DNA of 64,000 bases from Candidatus Helarchaeota archaeon (lineage in GTDB: Archaea; Asgardarchaeota; Lokiarchaeia; Helarchaeales; JABXJV01), in assembly GCA_013375355.1 (NCBI GenBank), contig JABXJV010000276.1, forward strand, positions 1 through 64,000, given 5' to 3'. Both the position numbers and the translations under genes were made by a program. Of the stretch, positions 37,445 through 48,529 are shown one piece after another. The notes under the pieces are model-generated. The model had not been told where the DNA came from and made no database searches. It was given only the letters and a program-made list of their open reading frames with translations. Every line of letters begins with the position of its first letter. Position 1 is the first letter of the stretch.

Positions 37445-37885
37445 CTAACTGATTATTACATCATCAATGTTAAAATGTCGTTTAGCAAGAAGTTTTGCTC
37501 TAGCAACATTTCTTCCATTTTTTCCTATTGCAATTCCTCTATCTTTTGTATCAACAGTAACTAGGGCTATTTTTCGACCGTCTCTTCTTTCAGTTATGGT
37601 AATCGTTTTTATTTTGGCAGGACTAAGGGTATTTGTAATAAAAGCTTCTGGTTTTTCGGCATATTCAACAACGTCTATAGCTTTTTTATTTAAGAATTCA
37701 CGAACCCTTCGAATATTAATTCCACTTTTTCCTATTGCAAGTCCAATATTGCCAGGTTTCACTACAAAAATTATTCTTTCTTCGGTATCATCTAATACAC
37801 AATCTCTTGCAACTGCGCCAGTTATACTCTCAAATAATGAGATGAATCGAATTTCTGTATCTCCTAGTTTTATACCTGGTGACAT
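37445..37885 (-). CDS. nusA: Archaeal NusA (two KH domains)
   Basis: A 146-residue NusA-like protein with two KH motifs: VKPGNIGLAIGKSGINIRR (residues about 50-68) and KDRGIAIGKNGRNVARAK (residues about 115-132). Archaeal NusA lacks the S1 and RNAP-binding domains of bacterial NusA, so this length is normal. It acts in transcription elongation or termination. The gene lies after rpl30e in the RNA polymerase operon, its standard place. Confidence 0.92.
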   Translation of the reverse strand: MSPGIKLGDTEIRFISLFESITGAVARDCVLDDTEERIIFVVKPGNIGLAIGKSGINIRRVREFLNKKAIDVVEYAEKPEAFITNTLSPAKIKTITITERRDGRKIALVTVDTKDRGIAIGKNGRNVARAKLLAKRHFNIDDVIIS

Positions 37886-37953
37886 TATATTTCCTCGTTC
37901 CGTATTATTAATAATATTTTTCTTTTTATTTATTTCGATAATGTAAGTTTGAA

Positions 37954-38250
37954 TTAAGAAAGCTTTAAAATTTCAGAATCTCCAGCTTCTTCAATTGCAA
38001 TAGTTGAGATCATAAATGGTTTACCACAAACAAATCCTAGGTCTAGGCTAGACCCTTTATATGTATGGATTGTAATATTTACTAATTTTGAATAATATTT
38101 TAAGTCTTCTGAAATTTTTAAAGGACAATTTGCAGCCTTTATAACCAATCGGGCTTTATTTCTAATTATTGAATCGATAGATCTTTTTGATCCTATTATA
38201 ACTTTTCCAGTTTTTATTGCAATTTTAATCGCGGTATCTTCATCTATCAC
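37954..38250 (-). CDS. rpl30e: Ribosomal protein L30e
   Basis: A 98-residue L30e. AIKTGKVIIGSKRSIDSIIR and LVIKAANCPLKISEDL are characteristic of the L7Ae/L30e fold that binds kink-turn RNA. It sits between rpoA2 and nusA, the conserved archaeal order. Confidence 0.92.
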   Translation of the reverse strand: MIDEDTAIKIAIKTGKVIIGSKRSIDSIIRNKARLVIKAANCPLKISEDLKYYSKLVNITIHTYKGSSLDLGFVCGKPFMISTIAIEEAGDSEILKLS

Positions 38251-38313
38251 TTTTCTACATCCAATTCACAATTAATCAAAAAATGGTTTTAAATATTATG
38301 ATTAATCTTCAAT

Positions 38314-39750
<1,437 letters not shown>

Positions 39751-39759
39751 TCACAAAAA

Positions 39760-42576
39760 TTAATTTTGAGATTCTTTAGCTTTTAATTCAAATAACTTTT
39801 GTTCCAATTCTTTCAGAATTGATTTAGAAATTAGTCCTTGCTCATATGCTCTTTGCAACTTTATTTTAATAACATCTTCAGAAGGTATTTCGTAATCTTC
39901 AAGTTGACTTAATACTTTTTCAACGATAGCATTGATATTTACTGCCTTCCCATGGTCACTTTTGGCTGGGTCGATATCATCATCTCCGTAGCGAAACTGA
40001 ATCACTTCTCCTATTGCATTTCGAACAGTGCCATCATATTCAACTTTTATATCTTGCAATGCGTTTATTAATCTCCTCTGCATATATCCACTCGTGCTGG
40101 TCCTTACAGCTGTATCTACAAGTCCTTCTCTCCCTCCCATTGCATGAAAGAAGAATTCTATTGGATTGAGACCTCTACGATAGGACGAACTAACAAACCC
40201 TCTTGATTTTGCTCCTAAATCATCTTTATTAAAATGAGGTAATGTCCTTTTACGATAACCTCGTACTATACGTTCACCCCTAACTGACTGTTGCCCTACA
40301 CAAGCTGCCATTTGAGCTAAATTTAAAGGATTTCCTCTAGCCCCTGTTTTTGTCATAATTACAGCCGGTTTATTAATTCCAAGATATTGACCTGCAATTT
40401 CACCAGCTTTATCTCTAGCCTCTGATAAAACACTCATAATTCGCATTTCGAGTGTTTCTTTTAATGATCTTCCAGGTAATCTTTGGAGTTCTCCATTTCT
40501 ATAAATTTCAACAAAATTATTAACATCTTGATTCGCGTTAGCTAAAATTTCACTTATTCTATTACGTGCTTCCTCTTGAATATCAATATCATCAATACCA
40601 ACAGAAAATCCTCTATTTGTTATTAATTCGATTAGCATAGAAGCTTCTGAGTCTAAAAATATACGAGCTCTTTTATTATTATAATCTTTAACAATCCTAT
40701 GAAGTAAACTGTCAGGTTGTCCTGCGCCGAATGCTTTTTTATCAATAACACCTGTTAAAAGTTGTCCATTTCTAACTAAAACGTACGCATCATTAGGACA
40801 TTCCCCTTTTTCACAATCCCCACATTTACGACATATTTTTGATTTTAACGATAAATTTAAACCGTCTGGCATAATTACACTAAAGATTTGCTTTCCAGTC
40901 CATCTTGGAACTGGTTTAATAATTACTGGATCGGGTAATTCATATCTAATTTTTTTACCTTCTTTCTCTTGGTATCCCGCAGCCATTAATAATTGACATG
41001 CCTGTTCCTTATCTAAAAAAACATTTTTCCGGGTTAATAAAAATGCAGCGGAAATATAATCTTGAATTCCACCAATTATAGGACCTCCATATCTTGGAGA
41101 TAGGATTTGTTCCTGAACTAACATCAGATTTCTTGCTTCAGCACGAGCTTCTTCATTTCTTGGAACATGAAGATTCATTTCATCTCCGTCAAAATCTGCG
41201 TTATATGGAGGACATACACATAAACTCAGTCTGAAAGTTTTATATGGCATAACGATTACTTCGTGTGCCATTATAGATAATCTATGTAAAGAGGGTTGTC
41301 GATTAAATAATACAATATCCCCATCTCTTAAGTGCCGCTCTATAATAAATCCAGGTTCGAGTGTATCTGCAACGGCTTCTTTGTTTTTTACGAATCGTAA
41401 GTCAATTCTCCTACCATCTCCCCGAATTACATAATTTGCTCCAGGATGTCTTTCTGGTCCCCTAATAACTAATTTTTTCATCTCACCTATATTCCATTCT
41501 GTCACACGTTCTGGAATTGTAAGAATTTCAGCCACTCCTACCCTTGGAACCCCAACTTCATTAATGCTTAAATTAGGATCTGGACTTATCACAGTCCTAG
41601 CAGAAAAATCCACTCTTTTACCAGATAAATTACTACGAAAACGTCCTTCTTTCCCTTTTAATCTTTGTGATAATGTACGTAATGCCCTTCCAGAACGATG
41701 ACGTGCAGGAGGTATACCAGATACTTCATTATTAAAATATGTAGTTACATGGTATTGTAAAAGTTCCCAAAGATCTTCAACAATTAATTGTGGTGCACCT
41801 GCTTCAATATTTTCCTTCAAACGTTGATTAATTCTAATAATGTCAACTAATTTGTGAGTCATATCATCTTCTGACCGGACACCCGATTCTAGTGTGATTG
41901 AAGGTCTGACACATACTGGAGGAACTGGTAAAACTGTTAATATCATCCATTCAGGTCTTGCATATTTTGGATTTAAGCCAAGACTCATACAATCTTCGGT
42001 TGAAATACGTTCGAATCTATCCCTAATATCACTAGGATTTAATCTTGAGAAACCTGCTTCTGTTTTTTCATAAAAAGTTGTTGGTTTTTCTAAAACAATT
42101 TTTAATTGCTTTTCTCCACAATAAGGACAGCTCGTAGCTTTATATGCTCTTTTTAAAATTGCGTCTGTATAAATTAATTGATCTTTAAATTCCGTTGAAT
42201 TATCATATTCGTCTTCTTCAGTTTTAATTTCCCTTAATTCTTCTTCAGAGACTAAAATTCTGCTACATTTTCTACAAATTGCTCTTAAAATCTTCTGTAT
42301 ATAAGTTGCGAAGCCCACATGAATTATAGGACGCGATAATTCAATATGGCCAAAATGTCCTGGACACTCTCCCACTCTATTACCGCAAGTTTTACATCTT
42401 TGACCAGGCTCGACTGTTCCTAAACGGCCATCCATTAAACCAGAGTCTATAGGTAGGCCATCTTCGTCGTAAGTATCCGCTGTCATTATTCTTGTAACAC
42501 TCATCTTCCTAATGTTATCAGGAACTAAAATTCCAAAAACAATCTTATCAATTTGTTTCAAATTATGTTGGGACAT
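39760..42576 (-). CDS. rpoA1: RNA polymerase subunit Rpo1N (A')
   Basis: A 938-residue Rpo1N. The catalytic NADFDGDEMNLHVP, the zinc sites CKTCGNRVGECPGHFGHIE and CRKCSRI, FRSNLSGKRVDFSARTVIS, FNRQPSLHRLS and MTKTGARGNPLNLAQM are all present. A small extra zinc-like cluster (CRKCGDCEKGECP) lies near residue 575. The ATG at 42576 gives the family N-terminus. rpoH and rpoB, normally just upstream, are absent from the window. Confidence 0.95.
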   Translation of the reverse strand: MSQHNLKQIDKIVFGILVPDNIRKMSVTRIMTADTYDEDGLPIDSGLMDGRLGTVEPGQRCKTCGNRVGECPGHFGHIELSRPIIHVGFATYIQKILRAICRKCSRILVSEEELREIKTEEDEYDNSTEFKDQLIYTDAILKRAYKATSCPYCGEKQLKIVLEKPTTFYEKTEAGFSRLNPSDIRDRFERISTEDCMSLGLNPKYARPEWMILTVLPVPPVCVRPSITLESGVRSEDDMTHKLVDIIRINQRLKENIEAGAPQLIVEDLWELLQYHVTTYFNNEVSGIPPARHRSGRALRTLSQRLKGKEGRFRSNLSGKRVDFSARTVISPDPNLSINEVGVPRVGVAEILTIPERVTEWNIGEMKKLVIRGPERHPGANYVIRGDGRRIDLRFVKNKEAVADTLEPGFIIERHLRDGDIVLFNRQPSLHRLSIMAHEVIVMPYKTFRLSLCVCPPYNADFDGDEMNLHVPRNEEARAEARNLMLVQEQILSPRYGGPIIGGIQDYISAAFLLTRKNVFLDKEQACQLLMAAGYQEKEGKKIRYELPDPVIIKPVPRWTGKQIFSVIMPDGLNLSLKSKICRKCGDCEKGECPNDAYVLVRNGQLLTGVIDKKAFGAGQPDSLLHRIVKDYNNKRARIFLDSEASMLIELITNRGFSVGIDDIDIQEEARNRISEILANANQDVNNFVEIYRNGELQRLPGRSLKETLEMRIMSVLSEARDKAGEIAGQYLGINKPAVIMTKTGARGNPLNLAQMAACVGQQSVRGERIVRGYRKRTLPHFNKDDLGAKSRGFVSSSYRRGLNPIEFFFHAMGGREGLVDTAVRTSTSGYMQRRLINALQDIKVEYDGTVRNAIGEVIQFRYGDDDIDPAKSDHGKAVNINAIVEKVLSQLEDYEIPSEDVIKIKLQRAYEQGLISKSILKELEQKLFELKAKESQN

Positions 42577-43070
42577 TTTAGCATATCCTCTTAAATAGGA
42601 AAAAATATTTAACTCTCAATAATTCGAATAAGACTTTATCAAAAAATATTAGCACAAATTGATTGAATTTGAGCATCATCTCTTTATTTTTGAGTAAATT
42701 GAATTATTAAAAAGAATTTACCTTAAAAATCGTATTTCCTTTAAAAACATTTTCAATTTTTCTTTTATAGTAGAACTAAAAATAACTTATAAATATTATC
42801 AAATTAAAACAAAATTTCTTTTTGACATAATCGTAAAATTTTTTAATCACTTTTTTAAATTCGCGCCTCATTAAAATATATTTATTCGGTAAGATTATTA
42901 TATCTTTAAGAATAATCCATAAAATAAAATAATTTAAAGCAATTTTAAGAAAAATCTATTATTTTATTCAGTTAATATTTAATCAATTTTTGATATACTT
43001 AGCTTTAATCTTTTCCATAAGAAAAAATGTGAATATAATTGTAAATTTTATGTTTAAATTATAATTTAGG
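42577..43070. other. Long spacer between rpoA1 and tRNA-Glu
   Basis: Almost 500 very AT-rich bases. No open frame or RNA gene stands out. It must carry the promoter for the rpoA1-rpoA2-rpl30e-nusA operon; several TATA-like runs exist and none can be singled out. Confidence 0.45.
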
Positions 43071-43172
43071 TGCTCTGACCGGGATTCGAACCCGGGTCGA
43101 AGGGTTTCTCTTTACTGTAGAAATACTGTAATCGAGAGCCCTTTATGCTTGGCCGTGCTACACCATCAGAGC
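43071..43172 (-). tRNA. tRNA-Glu (anticodon CUC) with intron
   Basis: The minus strand folds as a full cloverleaf: acceptor GCTCTGA/TCAGAGC with discriminator A (43071), D stem GTGT/GCAT, anticodon stem AAGGG/CCCTT, T arm CCGGG-TTCGAAT-CCCGG. The anticodon CTC is at 43134-43136. The loop is interrupted after position 37 by a 27-nt intron. The mature tRNA is 75 nt, and CCA is not encoded (CCT follows). The D arm GTGTAGCACGGCC matches archaeal tRNA-Glu. Confidence 0.93.
43106..43132 (-). other. tRNA-Glu intron, canonical BHB, 27 nt
   Basis: The intron lies between tRNA positions 37 and 38. The BHB consists of the anticodon stem as outer helix, a 4-bp central helix (CTCT 43135-43138 with AGAG 43108-43111), 3-nt bulges CGA and AAA, and an inner hairpin beginning TTAC/GTAA. 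Cutting after the second base of each bulge leaves a 7-base anticodon loop. Confidence 0.9.
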
Positions 43173-43185
43173 AAATAGAGGGTTT

Positions 43186-44865
43186 TTACATACCGGGAGG
43201 CATTCCACCCATTCCAGGCGGCATTCCGCCCATTCCAGATAATGGTCCCGTTGGCATTCCCGCTTTAGCTTCTGGGGAAATTAATTTAGCAGCCACTACA
43301 TCATCAATTCTTAAGATCATTGATGCTGCTTCTACGGCAGATTTTATTTCTTGCATTTTAACTGAAAATGGCTCAATAACTCCATTTTCTTTCATATCTT
43401 CAATTTTACCATTAAATACGTTAATTCCATAATATTTATTATTTTCTTGGCTATGTATTGCTCTAAGTTTTAAAATTTTATCAATAAGGTCAAAACCAGC
43501 ATTTTGTGCCAATATTTTTGGGATCATCTCTATACTATCTGCAAGTATTTCAATCGTTAATTGTTCTTTATCACCAATTGATGAAGCATACGCTCTAAGT
43601 AATTTGGCAATCTCTACTTCTATTGCTCCTCCTCCAATCACTACTTTATTTTCATAAATTATATCCCTTATAACACATAGGGCATCATTAAGAGCTCTTT
43701 CGGCTTCATCAATAAGATTATCAACCCCACCTCTTAAGAGAATAGAAACCGCCTTTGGATCTTTGCAACCACTAATAAAAATCATCTTCTTATTTCCAAC
43801 TAATTTTTCTTCAACTAAATTAGCTTGACCAATATCATCTTTAGATAGATCTTCTATGTTTGAGACCATTCTTGCACCTGTTGCTTTTGCTAATTTTTCT
43901 AATTCTTTCTTTTTAATTCGTCTGATACCAATTATATTATTTGAGAGCAAATAATGTTGAGAAATATCATTAATACCTTTTTTTGAAAAAACTACATTAG
44001 CATTTGCTTCCTTAATTTTTTGTACATAATGTTCCAATATCTCTTCTTCTTCCATATGATATTTTTTCATTTCCAACGGGTCAGTAAATCTTAATTCAGC
44101 ATCAAATTTTGTTTTTTCGAGTTCAAGAGGTAAATCTAATATGCAAATTCTTGCGTCTTCAACCTTTTTAGGCATTAAAGGATGAACGATATTATCCTCA
44201 ATAATAATTCCATCAATTAATTCTGAATCCGATAAGCTTTTTCCTTGCCTTTTTTTAATTTGAATTCTTTCAATATCTACAAAAATTTTATTAGAACGTA
44301 ATTCCTTTACTTGATAAGCCGCTTTGACACAAATATCAGCAAATAATTCTTTAACATTAGAAATTGATTTGCTATTTAAAGCCGTTATAGCGGCTTGTTT
44401 TAAAATTTGAGTATCTTTATCAATATTGACTTTTATTGAAAGAGATTCGAGAAATTCTTTTACTTTTTTTAAGCCTTTTTTAAAACCTCTTATTATAACT
44501 GTAGGATGTAATTTTAGATCTAATAAAAATTCAGCACGACGAAGAAGTTCTCCAGCAATAATAACAGCTGTTGTGGTCCCATCTCCAACCTCATCATCTT
44601 GTGCTCTTGCAATTTCCACCATCATTTTTGCTGCAGGGTGTTGAACATCAATTTCCTCTAATATCGTAGCACCATCATTTGTTATTATAATTCCACCAAG
44701 CCTATCAACTAACATTTTATCCATACCTTTAGGGCCTAAAGTACTTTTGATGGAATTAGCTAATGTTCTGGCAGCGGCAATATTGACCCTTAGTGCATCT
44801 TGTTCTGAGATTCTCTTGCTTCCTTCTTTTAGGATTAGGATAGGCTTTCCAGTTAATTTAGACAT
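43186..44865 (-). CDS. Thermosome subunit (group II chaperonin)
   Basis: About 559 residues. [40 protein letters not shown] (ATPase catalytic region), [17 protein letters not shown] and the C-terminal Gly-Met-rich tail (GMGGMPPGM repeats) identify it. ATG 44865 begins [11 protein letters not shown], the normal N-terminus, and has AAAGGAA upstream; the frame can be extended to 44946 but that would overlap the upstream Sm-like gene. It is the last gene of the HDAC-tgtA-Sm operon. Confidence 0.95.
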   Translation of the reverse strand: MSKLTGKPILILKEGSKRISEQDALRVNIAAARTLANSIKSTLGPKGMDKMLVDRLGGIIITNDGATILEEIDVQHPAAKMMVEIARAQDDEVGDGTTTAVIIAGELLRRAEFLLDLKLHPTVIIRGFKKGLKKVKEFLESLSIKVNIDKDTQILKQAAITALNSKSISNVKELFADICVKAAYQVKELRSNKIFVDIERIQIKKRQGKSLSDSELIDGIIIEDNIVHPLMPKKVEDARICILDLPLELEKTKFDAELRFTDPLEMKKYHMEEEEILEHYVQKIKEANANVVFSKKGINDISQHYLLSNNIIGIRRIKKKELEKLAKATGARMVSNIEDLSKDDIGQANLVEEKLVGNKKMIFISGCKDPKAVSILLRGGVDNLIDEAERALNDALCVIRDIIYENKVVIGGGAIEVEIAKLLRAYASSIGDKEQLTIEILADSIEMIPKILAQNAGFDLIDKILKLRAIHSQENNKYYGINVFNGKIEDMKENGVIEPFSVKMQEIKSAVEAASMILRIDDVVAAKLISPEAKAGMPTGPLSGMGGMPPGMGGMPPGM

Positions 44866-44887
44866 AATAGATTCCTTTATGATTTTC

Positions 44888-45331
44888 TTATTCTTCTTCT
44901 GTTTCAACTTCACTTTCATGTTCTTCAAGAAATCTATCATACACATTTCGAATTCTTTCTGCTAAAGGACCAGAACCTTCTACTCCAAACTCAGTAACTT
45001 TGATTTTATTAAGAACCATTATTACACGAGCTTCAGGGCTATATTGAACTTCACCTTTTGGAAATAATTTTGCCAAATCTTCCGCTAATGCCTTTAGATC
45101 AAAAGCCCTACCTGTTTCGATAAGTTCTAGAATTGAATTACCATATATTATTATTTTAGGATATTCACGTCCTTCGTCATCTTCAGCAGAACCCAGGCAG
45201 ACACTCATACTTTTTCGGTCCCAACCCAACAAATTGCCCTCATATATTTTATCTGAAGTGATAACTTTAACTTTAGCGTTTAATAATCCTGCCATTTCTT
45301 TAAAAAATCGGCTTTCAGCCGTCTGACTCAT
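44888..45331 (-). CDS. Sm-like RNA-binding protein with C-terminal domain
   Basis: A 147-residue protein. Residues about 14-75 form an LSm fold ([22 protein letters not shown] as Sm1; [12 protein letters not shown] as Sm2). The C-terminal 70 residues ([24 protein letters not shown]) form an extra domain as in archaeal SmAP3 proteins. Sm-like rings bind U-rich RNA. It lies 5 bases after tgtA and 22 before the thermosome gene, so it is in the same operon. Confidence 0.8.
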   Translation of the reverse strand: MSQTAESRFFKEMAGLLNAKVKVITSDKIYEGNLLGWDRKSMSVCLGSAEDDEGREYPKIIIYGNSILELIETGRAFDLKALAEDLAKLFPKGEVQYSPEARVIMVLNKIKVTEFGVEGSGPLAERIRNVYDRFLEEHESEVETEEE

Positions 45332-45336
45332 TTTTA

Positions 45337-46989
45337 TTACTCCATTTTTTTATTTCTTAAAAACCTATTTTCATTATATAATTTTTCAATTTCTTCATAT
45401 AGTTGAACTTCATCATTTACAATAGCTACCTTAATTTCAGTAGATATTTTATTTATTGTATGGTTATCCAATAAAGATTTATTTAAATCTTGCATGATTA
45501 ATTCTTTTGGTCTATATAATACAATTTCTTCATAATTTTTTTTATGACGAATAATAAACCTTTCAATTATTTGTTGACTATGGAAAATGAAATCCTTATT
45601 TGTCATTTGAGAATAGACAAATTGAGATAGAGGATATATTTCTTGTAATTCTTCGGGTATAATTCCAAATATTGGTGAAATAAGGCATATTTGAAAAATT
45701 GACCTATTTTTTTTTGTAATTTTGTTGATATTTATTTGAATATTTTGAAATTTTCTATCGAAATATAGTCTATTCCTTAAATCTGGCAATAGAATTAAAT
45801 ATTTTACATTTTTTGGGACTTTATAATATTTTTCTAAATTTTTGTGGTAACGAAACACTTCTGGACGATTTAAGGAACTTGAATCTGTTATAAAAATTGC
45901 TGAATGTTTAGAAATTGGTTCGAATAGTTCTAAATTATTCAAATATTTGCTCATTACATAATTATATGCCTCAATTAGTCTAGGATGAGATTGAATCCTT
46001 ATTTGGACTAAATTCCATAAATTCCCTTCCCTAATTGCCAATCTAATTCTTTTCATTTCTTCTAAACATACATATAGATTATGTTGAGCCAATAATTTTT
46101 CCCTTTCAGGGTTTTCTTTACTTTTTAGATCCTCAGGGGTAAATTTCAAGCAAATGGGACATGAACAAGGAAATTCTGTTATTAAATTCTCGAGTCTCAA
46201 GGTGCCATTTACAGTTAGGTATCTATTATTTTTTGCAAATAAAGCATAGGAAGATGAATCAAATAAGTCAGCTCCTAAAGCTACTGCTAAAGAAAAAAAA
46301 ATCGGATGACCTATTGAAAAAGCGTGTAACGGTCTTGATGGAGTCATATATTTTTTTGTTACTGCAATAGTTTCAGCTACTTTTTTAAAATTATAACTAA
46401 CGAGTGCAGGAGCTAGTGTTCCTAAAGGATGAAAATCAAAATCAAGTTTAGATAATTCTTTTGCACAATACTCAAGTAAATCTAAGAATTGACCTCCTTG
46501 AATTGGCGCAGCCCAAAGAATCTTTGAGTCTTTTTTTCTAATTTTTATACACTCTTCTGCGCTTTCTATAGTTTTTTTTACTCCTTCCTTTGCGATTGAA
46601 TATGAGTTCGTTTCTGTAAAGATATCTAGTATTGTTGCAATGTCTGGCTTAAGTAAATCTTGAAAATTAATAATCTCCTTATTTGTTATTTCAAGTTCTT
46701 TCTGATACATCCATGCTTGATAGGCCCCTGAATCTGTCATTATTAAATTATTAAAATTTATTAAATTATGAATTCCTTTTTCCGCATTATCCTTCAGTTT
46801 AGGAGTTCGGTTTATTATGTAGGCATTAGTAATTAAAATTTTCACATTCATTTTTCTAAAATCGTCAATTGGAACTGTTGGATGGTTGTGATTGTAGACT
46901 GGCATAAATTCAGGTGTGTAAATATAGCCATGAGTAGTTCTTAATTTTCCTATCCTACCAGCACCATCTCTTGCAATAATTTCAAACAT
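45337..46989 (-). CDS. tgtA: Archaeosine tRNA-guanine transglycosylase
   Basis: A 550-residue enzyme inserting preQ0 at position 15 of archaeal tRNAs. FEIIARDGAGRIGKL, TDSGAYQAW, ILDIFTETNS with the catalytic Asp, APIQGG and a zinc site CSCPIC with a following His are visible. The C-terminal half carries the archaeal extension; a PUA domain, if present, is not obvious. It follows the deacetylase gene by 39 bases. Confidence 0.9.
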   Translation of the reverse strand: MFEIIARDGAGRIGKLRTTHGYIYTPEFMPVYNHNHPTVPIDDFRKMNVKILITNAYIINRTPKLKDNAEKGIHNLINFNNLIMTDSGAYQAWMYQKELEITNKEIINFQDLLKPDIATILDIFTETNSYSIAKEGVKKTIESAEECIKIRKKDSKILWAAPIQGGQFLDLLEYCAKELSKLDFDFHPLGTLAPALVSYNFKKVAETIAVTKKYMTPSRPLHAFSIGHPIFFSLAVALGADLFDSSSYALFAKNNRYLTVNGTLRLENLITEFPCSCPICLKFTPEDLKSKENPEREKLLAQHNLYVCLEEMKRIRLAIREGNLWNLVQIRIQSHPRLIEAYNYVMSKYLNNLELFEPISKHSAIFITDSSSLNRPEVFRYHKNLEKYYKVPKNVKYLILLPDLRNRLYFDRKFQNIQININKITKKNRSIFQICLISPIFGIIPEELQEIYPLSQFVYSQMTNKDFIFHSQQIIERFIIRHKKNYEEIVLYRPKELIMQDLNKSLLDNHTINKISTEIKVAIVNDEVQLYEEIEKLYNENRFLRNKKME

Positions 46990-47028
46990 TTATTTAAAAT
47001 TCTCCCAAATTTTCTTATTTACCAACAT

Positions 47029-48122
47029 TTAAAAATTCCAATAAGGACTAAAAACTTCTTTTATCTTATCGATCATTTTATTATTGTACTCTACTATTCC
47101 TTCTTCAATTTTAGGAGTATCATCTATAAATTCTATACCTAATTCTCCAAGAACGGATATTTCAGTTAAAATCCCCCGAGATAGTGATTTTAAATCATAA
47201 CCACCTTCAAGTAAAATCACAATTTTCCCATCACAGACTTTTTTTACCCCTTCTTTTACCTTTTTAATTATTTCTCCATATCCTGGTATCGTTATATTTA
47301 GTTGTGTTATGGGGTCAGAAAAATGAGTGTCGAATCCTGCTGAAACTAGAACAATATCAGGTTTAAATTGATTGATGATTGGAATGAATAATTCATCAAT
47401 ACCCTTTAGAAATTGAGCATCACCAGCACGTGGAACCATTGGTAAATTCATATTATATCCCTTTCCCTCTTCTTCGCCTATCTCATATATGTAACCTGTC
47501 CCAGGATAGAGTGTTCGCGGGTGTTGATGAAAATCAAATAAAAAAACATCTGGATCTCGATATAGAATTTGCGAGGTTCCATTACCTGCGTATATGCTTA
47601 AAAAAGAATGTTTCTTTTCTAATGTGCATCATGGTCAAAAATTAAGACTTTATTGACCTCTTCAAACCTCGCAATTAAAGATCTTGCAACAATGGCAATA
47701 TTATTAAATAAACAAAAGCCTCTAGCAGTACCTGGTCCAGCATGATGTCCAGGAGGACGGATCAAACAAAAAGCATTGTCAATTTCCCCTTTTATAACCA
47801 TCTCACCTGCTTGTATTGCTCCTCCAACAGCTAATAAAGCGACATTGTAGCTATCTGGAGAAACTAGTGTATCAGCATCAAGCCAGCCCCCACCACTTAA
47901 ACATTTTTCTTTAACTTTTTCAATATAAAATTCTTTGTGAACTCTTTGAATTTCCTCAATAGGTGCTGGATTTGGAGAAATCTTAACGATATTAGGATGC
48001 TCAAAAACACTGTATTCATTTAATAAATCGACTGTGGCAATTAATCTTTTTTTATTTTCGACATGATCTCCAGTATCATGTTTTAAATAGTCTTCATGAT
48101 ATAATATTCCAGTCTTTATCAT
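47029..48122 (-). CDS. HDAC-family deacetylase, interrupted by a 32-nt BHB intron
   Basis: Exon 1 is 48122-47624, exon 2 is 47591-47029; joined, they encode 353 residues. Motifs are GILYHEDYL, RPPGHHAGP (active-site His pair), LIFDHDAHAGNGT (zinc ligands Asp and His), YPGTG, SAGFDTHFSDP (zinc Asp) and LEGGYDL. The intron falls exactly in DHDAH-AGNG, and unspliced reading stops right after DHDAH. ATG 48122 follows GAGGT; the frame extends further up without a ribosome-binding site. Relatives include AcuC-like and class II HDAC-like enzymes acting on acetyl-lysine or acetylpolyamines. First gene of the tgtA-Sm-thermosome operon. Confidence 0.88.
47592..47623 (-). other. Pre-mRNA BHB intron in the deacetylase gene, 32 nt
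   Basis: On the minus strand: central helix ATGC (47626-47629) with GCAT (47594-47597), 3-nt bulges ACA (47623-47625) and ATA (47591-47593), and an 11-bp inner helix (47612-47622 with 47598-47608, one G-U) closed by a 3-base loop. The outer helix is weak (one G-C and one G-U before mismatches). Cuts after the second base of each bulge remove 32 nt and join GAT GCA C to AC GCA GGT, restoring DAHAG. The intron carries TAG in the upstream frame. Confidence 0.88.
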
Positions 48123-48220
48123 AAATTTTACCTCTGGACTTTTCATTTTTAATTTATATTTCCCAATTTTTATGATTTTATATGTTTTTTGTAAAAATCT
48201 ATTTTTGTATTTCAAAGTTT

Positions 48221-48232
48221 TTTTATTTATAG
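48221..48232 (-). promoter_or_regulatory. TATA-box candidate of the deacetylase operon
   Basis: The minus strand reads CTATAAATAAAA, an archaeal TATA-like sequence directly after GC-rich ACGCG, about 100 bases before the chosen ATG. Transcription would begin near 48195. Positional evidence only. Confidence 0.45.
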
Positions 48233-48274
48233 CGCGTAATCCCGTAATTTTTAAATTTAAAGAAGTTAAAATAT

Positions 48275-48366
48275 AACTCGGAAATGATATCGTCGCCCCA
48301 AGCTGAAAAAATCCAACACTGATGATGAGCTCTGCGACGATTTGATCCCTAATTCTGATCTAAGTT
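48275..48366 (+). ncRNA. Structured RNA candidate, C/D-box-like
   Basis: A block much richer in G and C than the surrounding spacer. It has a perfect 8-bp stem ATCGTCGC (48289-48296) with GCGACGAT (48334-48341), an internal AGCT/AGCT pairing, and C/D-type boxes: an imperfect C box ATGATAT (48284-48290), D' CTGA (48303-48306), C' TGATGA (48320-48325) and D CTGA (48355-48358). The ends AACTCGGA and TCTAAGTT pair at 7 of 8 positions. The 8-bp stem and the box layout compete, so it may be a C/D sRNA or another kink-turn RNA. It could also be the leader of the nitroreductase operon. Confidence 0.45.
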
Positions 48367-48529
48367 GTTTTAACTTAAACAAAATAGGTGAATTAAATAG
48401 CTATATTTGATTTTTTAATCTATTTTTAAATCAGATTATTCAAATTTTAGAATTTAGAGATTGAATATTTTTAAAAATACTCTTTTTAATTCAAGATTAA
48501 TGACCTTATCTTGACGGAGTTTTTTAAAA

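Noticed and set aside
44866..44946. Thermosome start at 44946
   Set aside because: This extension overlaps the Sm-like gene, is not typical of the family, and ATG 44865 has its own ribosome-binding site.
47451..47619. Deacetylase as two independent ORFs
   Set aside because: Between the two ORFs the sequence still encodes the conserved middle of the family (AGNGTSQILYRDPDV to YPGTG) in the frame reached only after removing 47592-47623.
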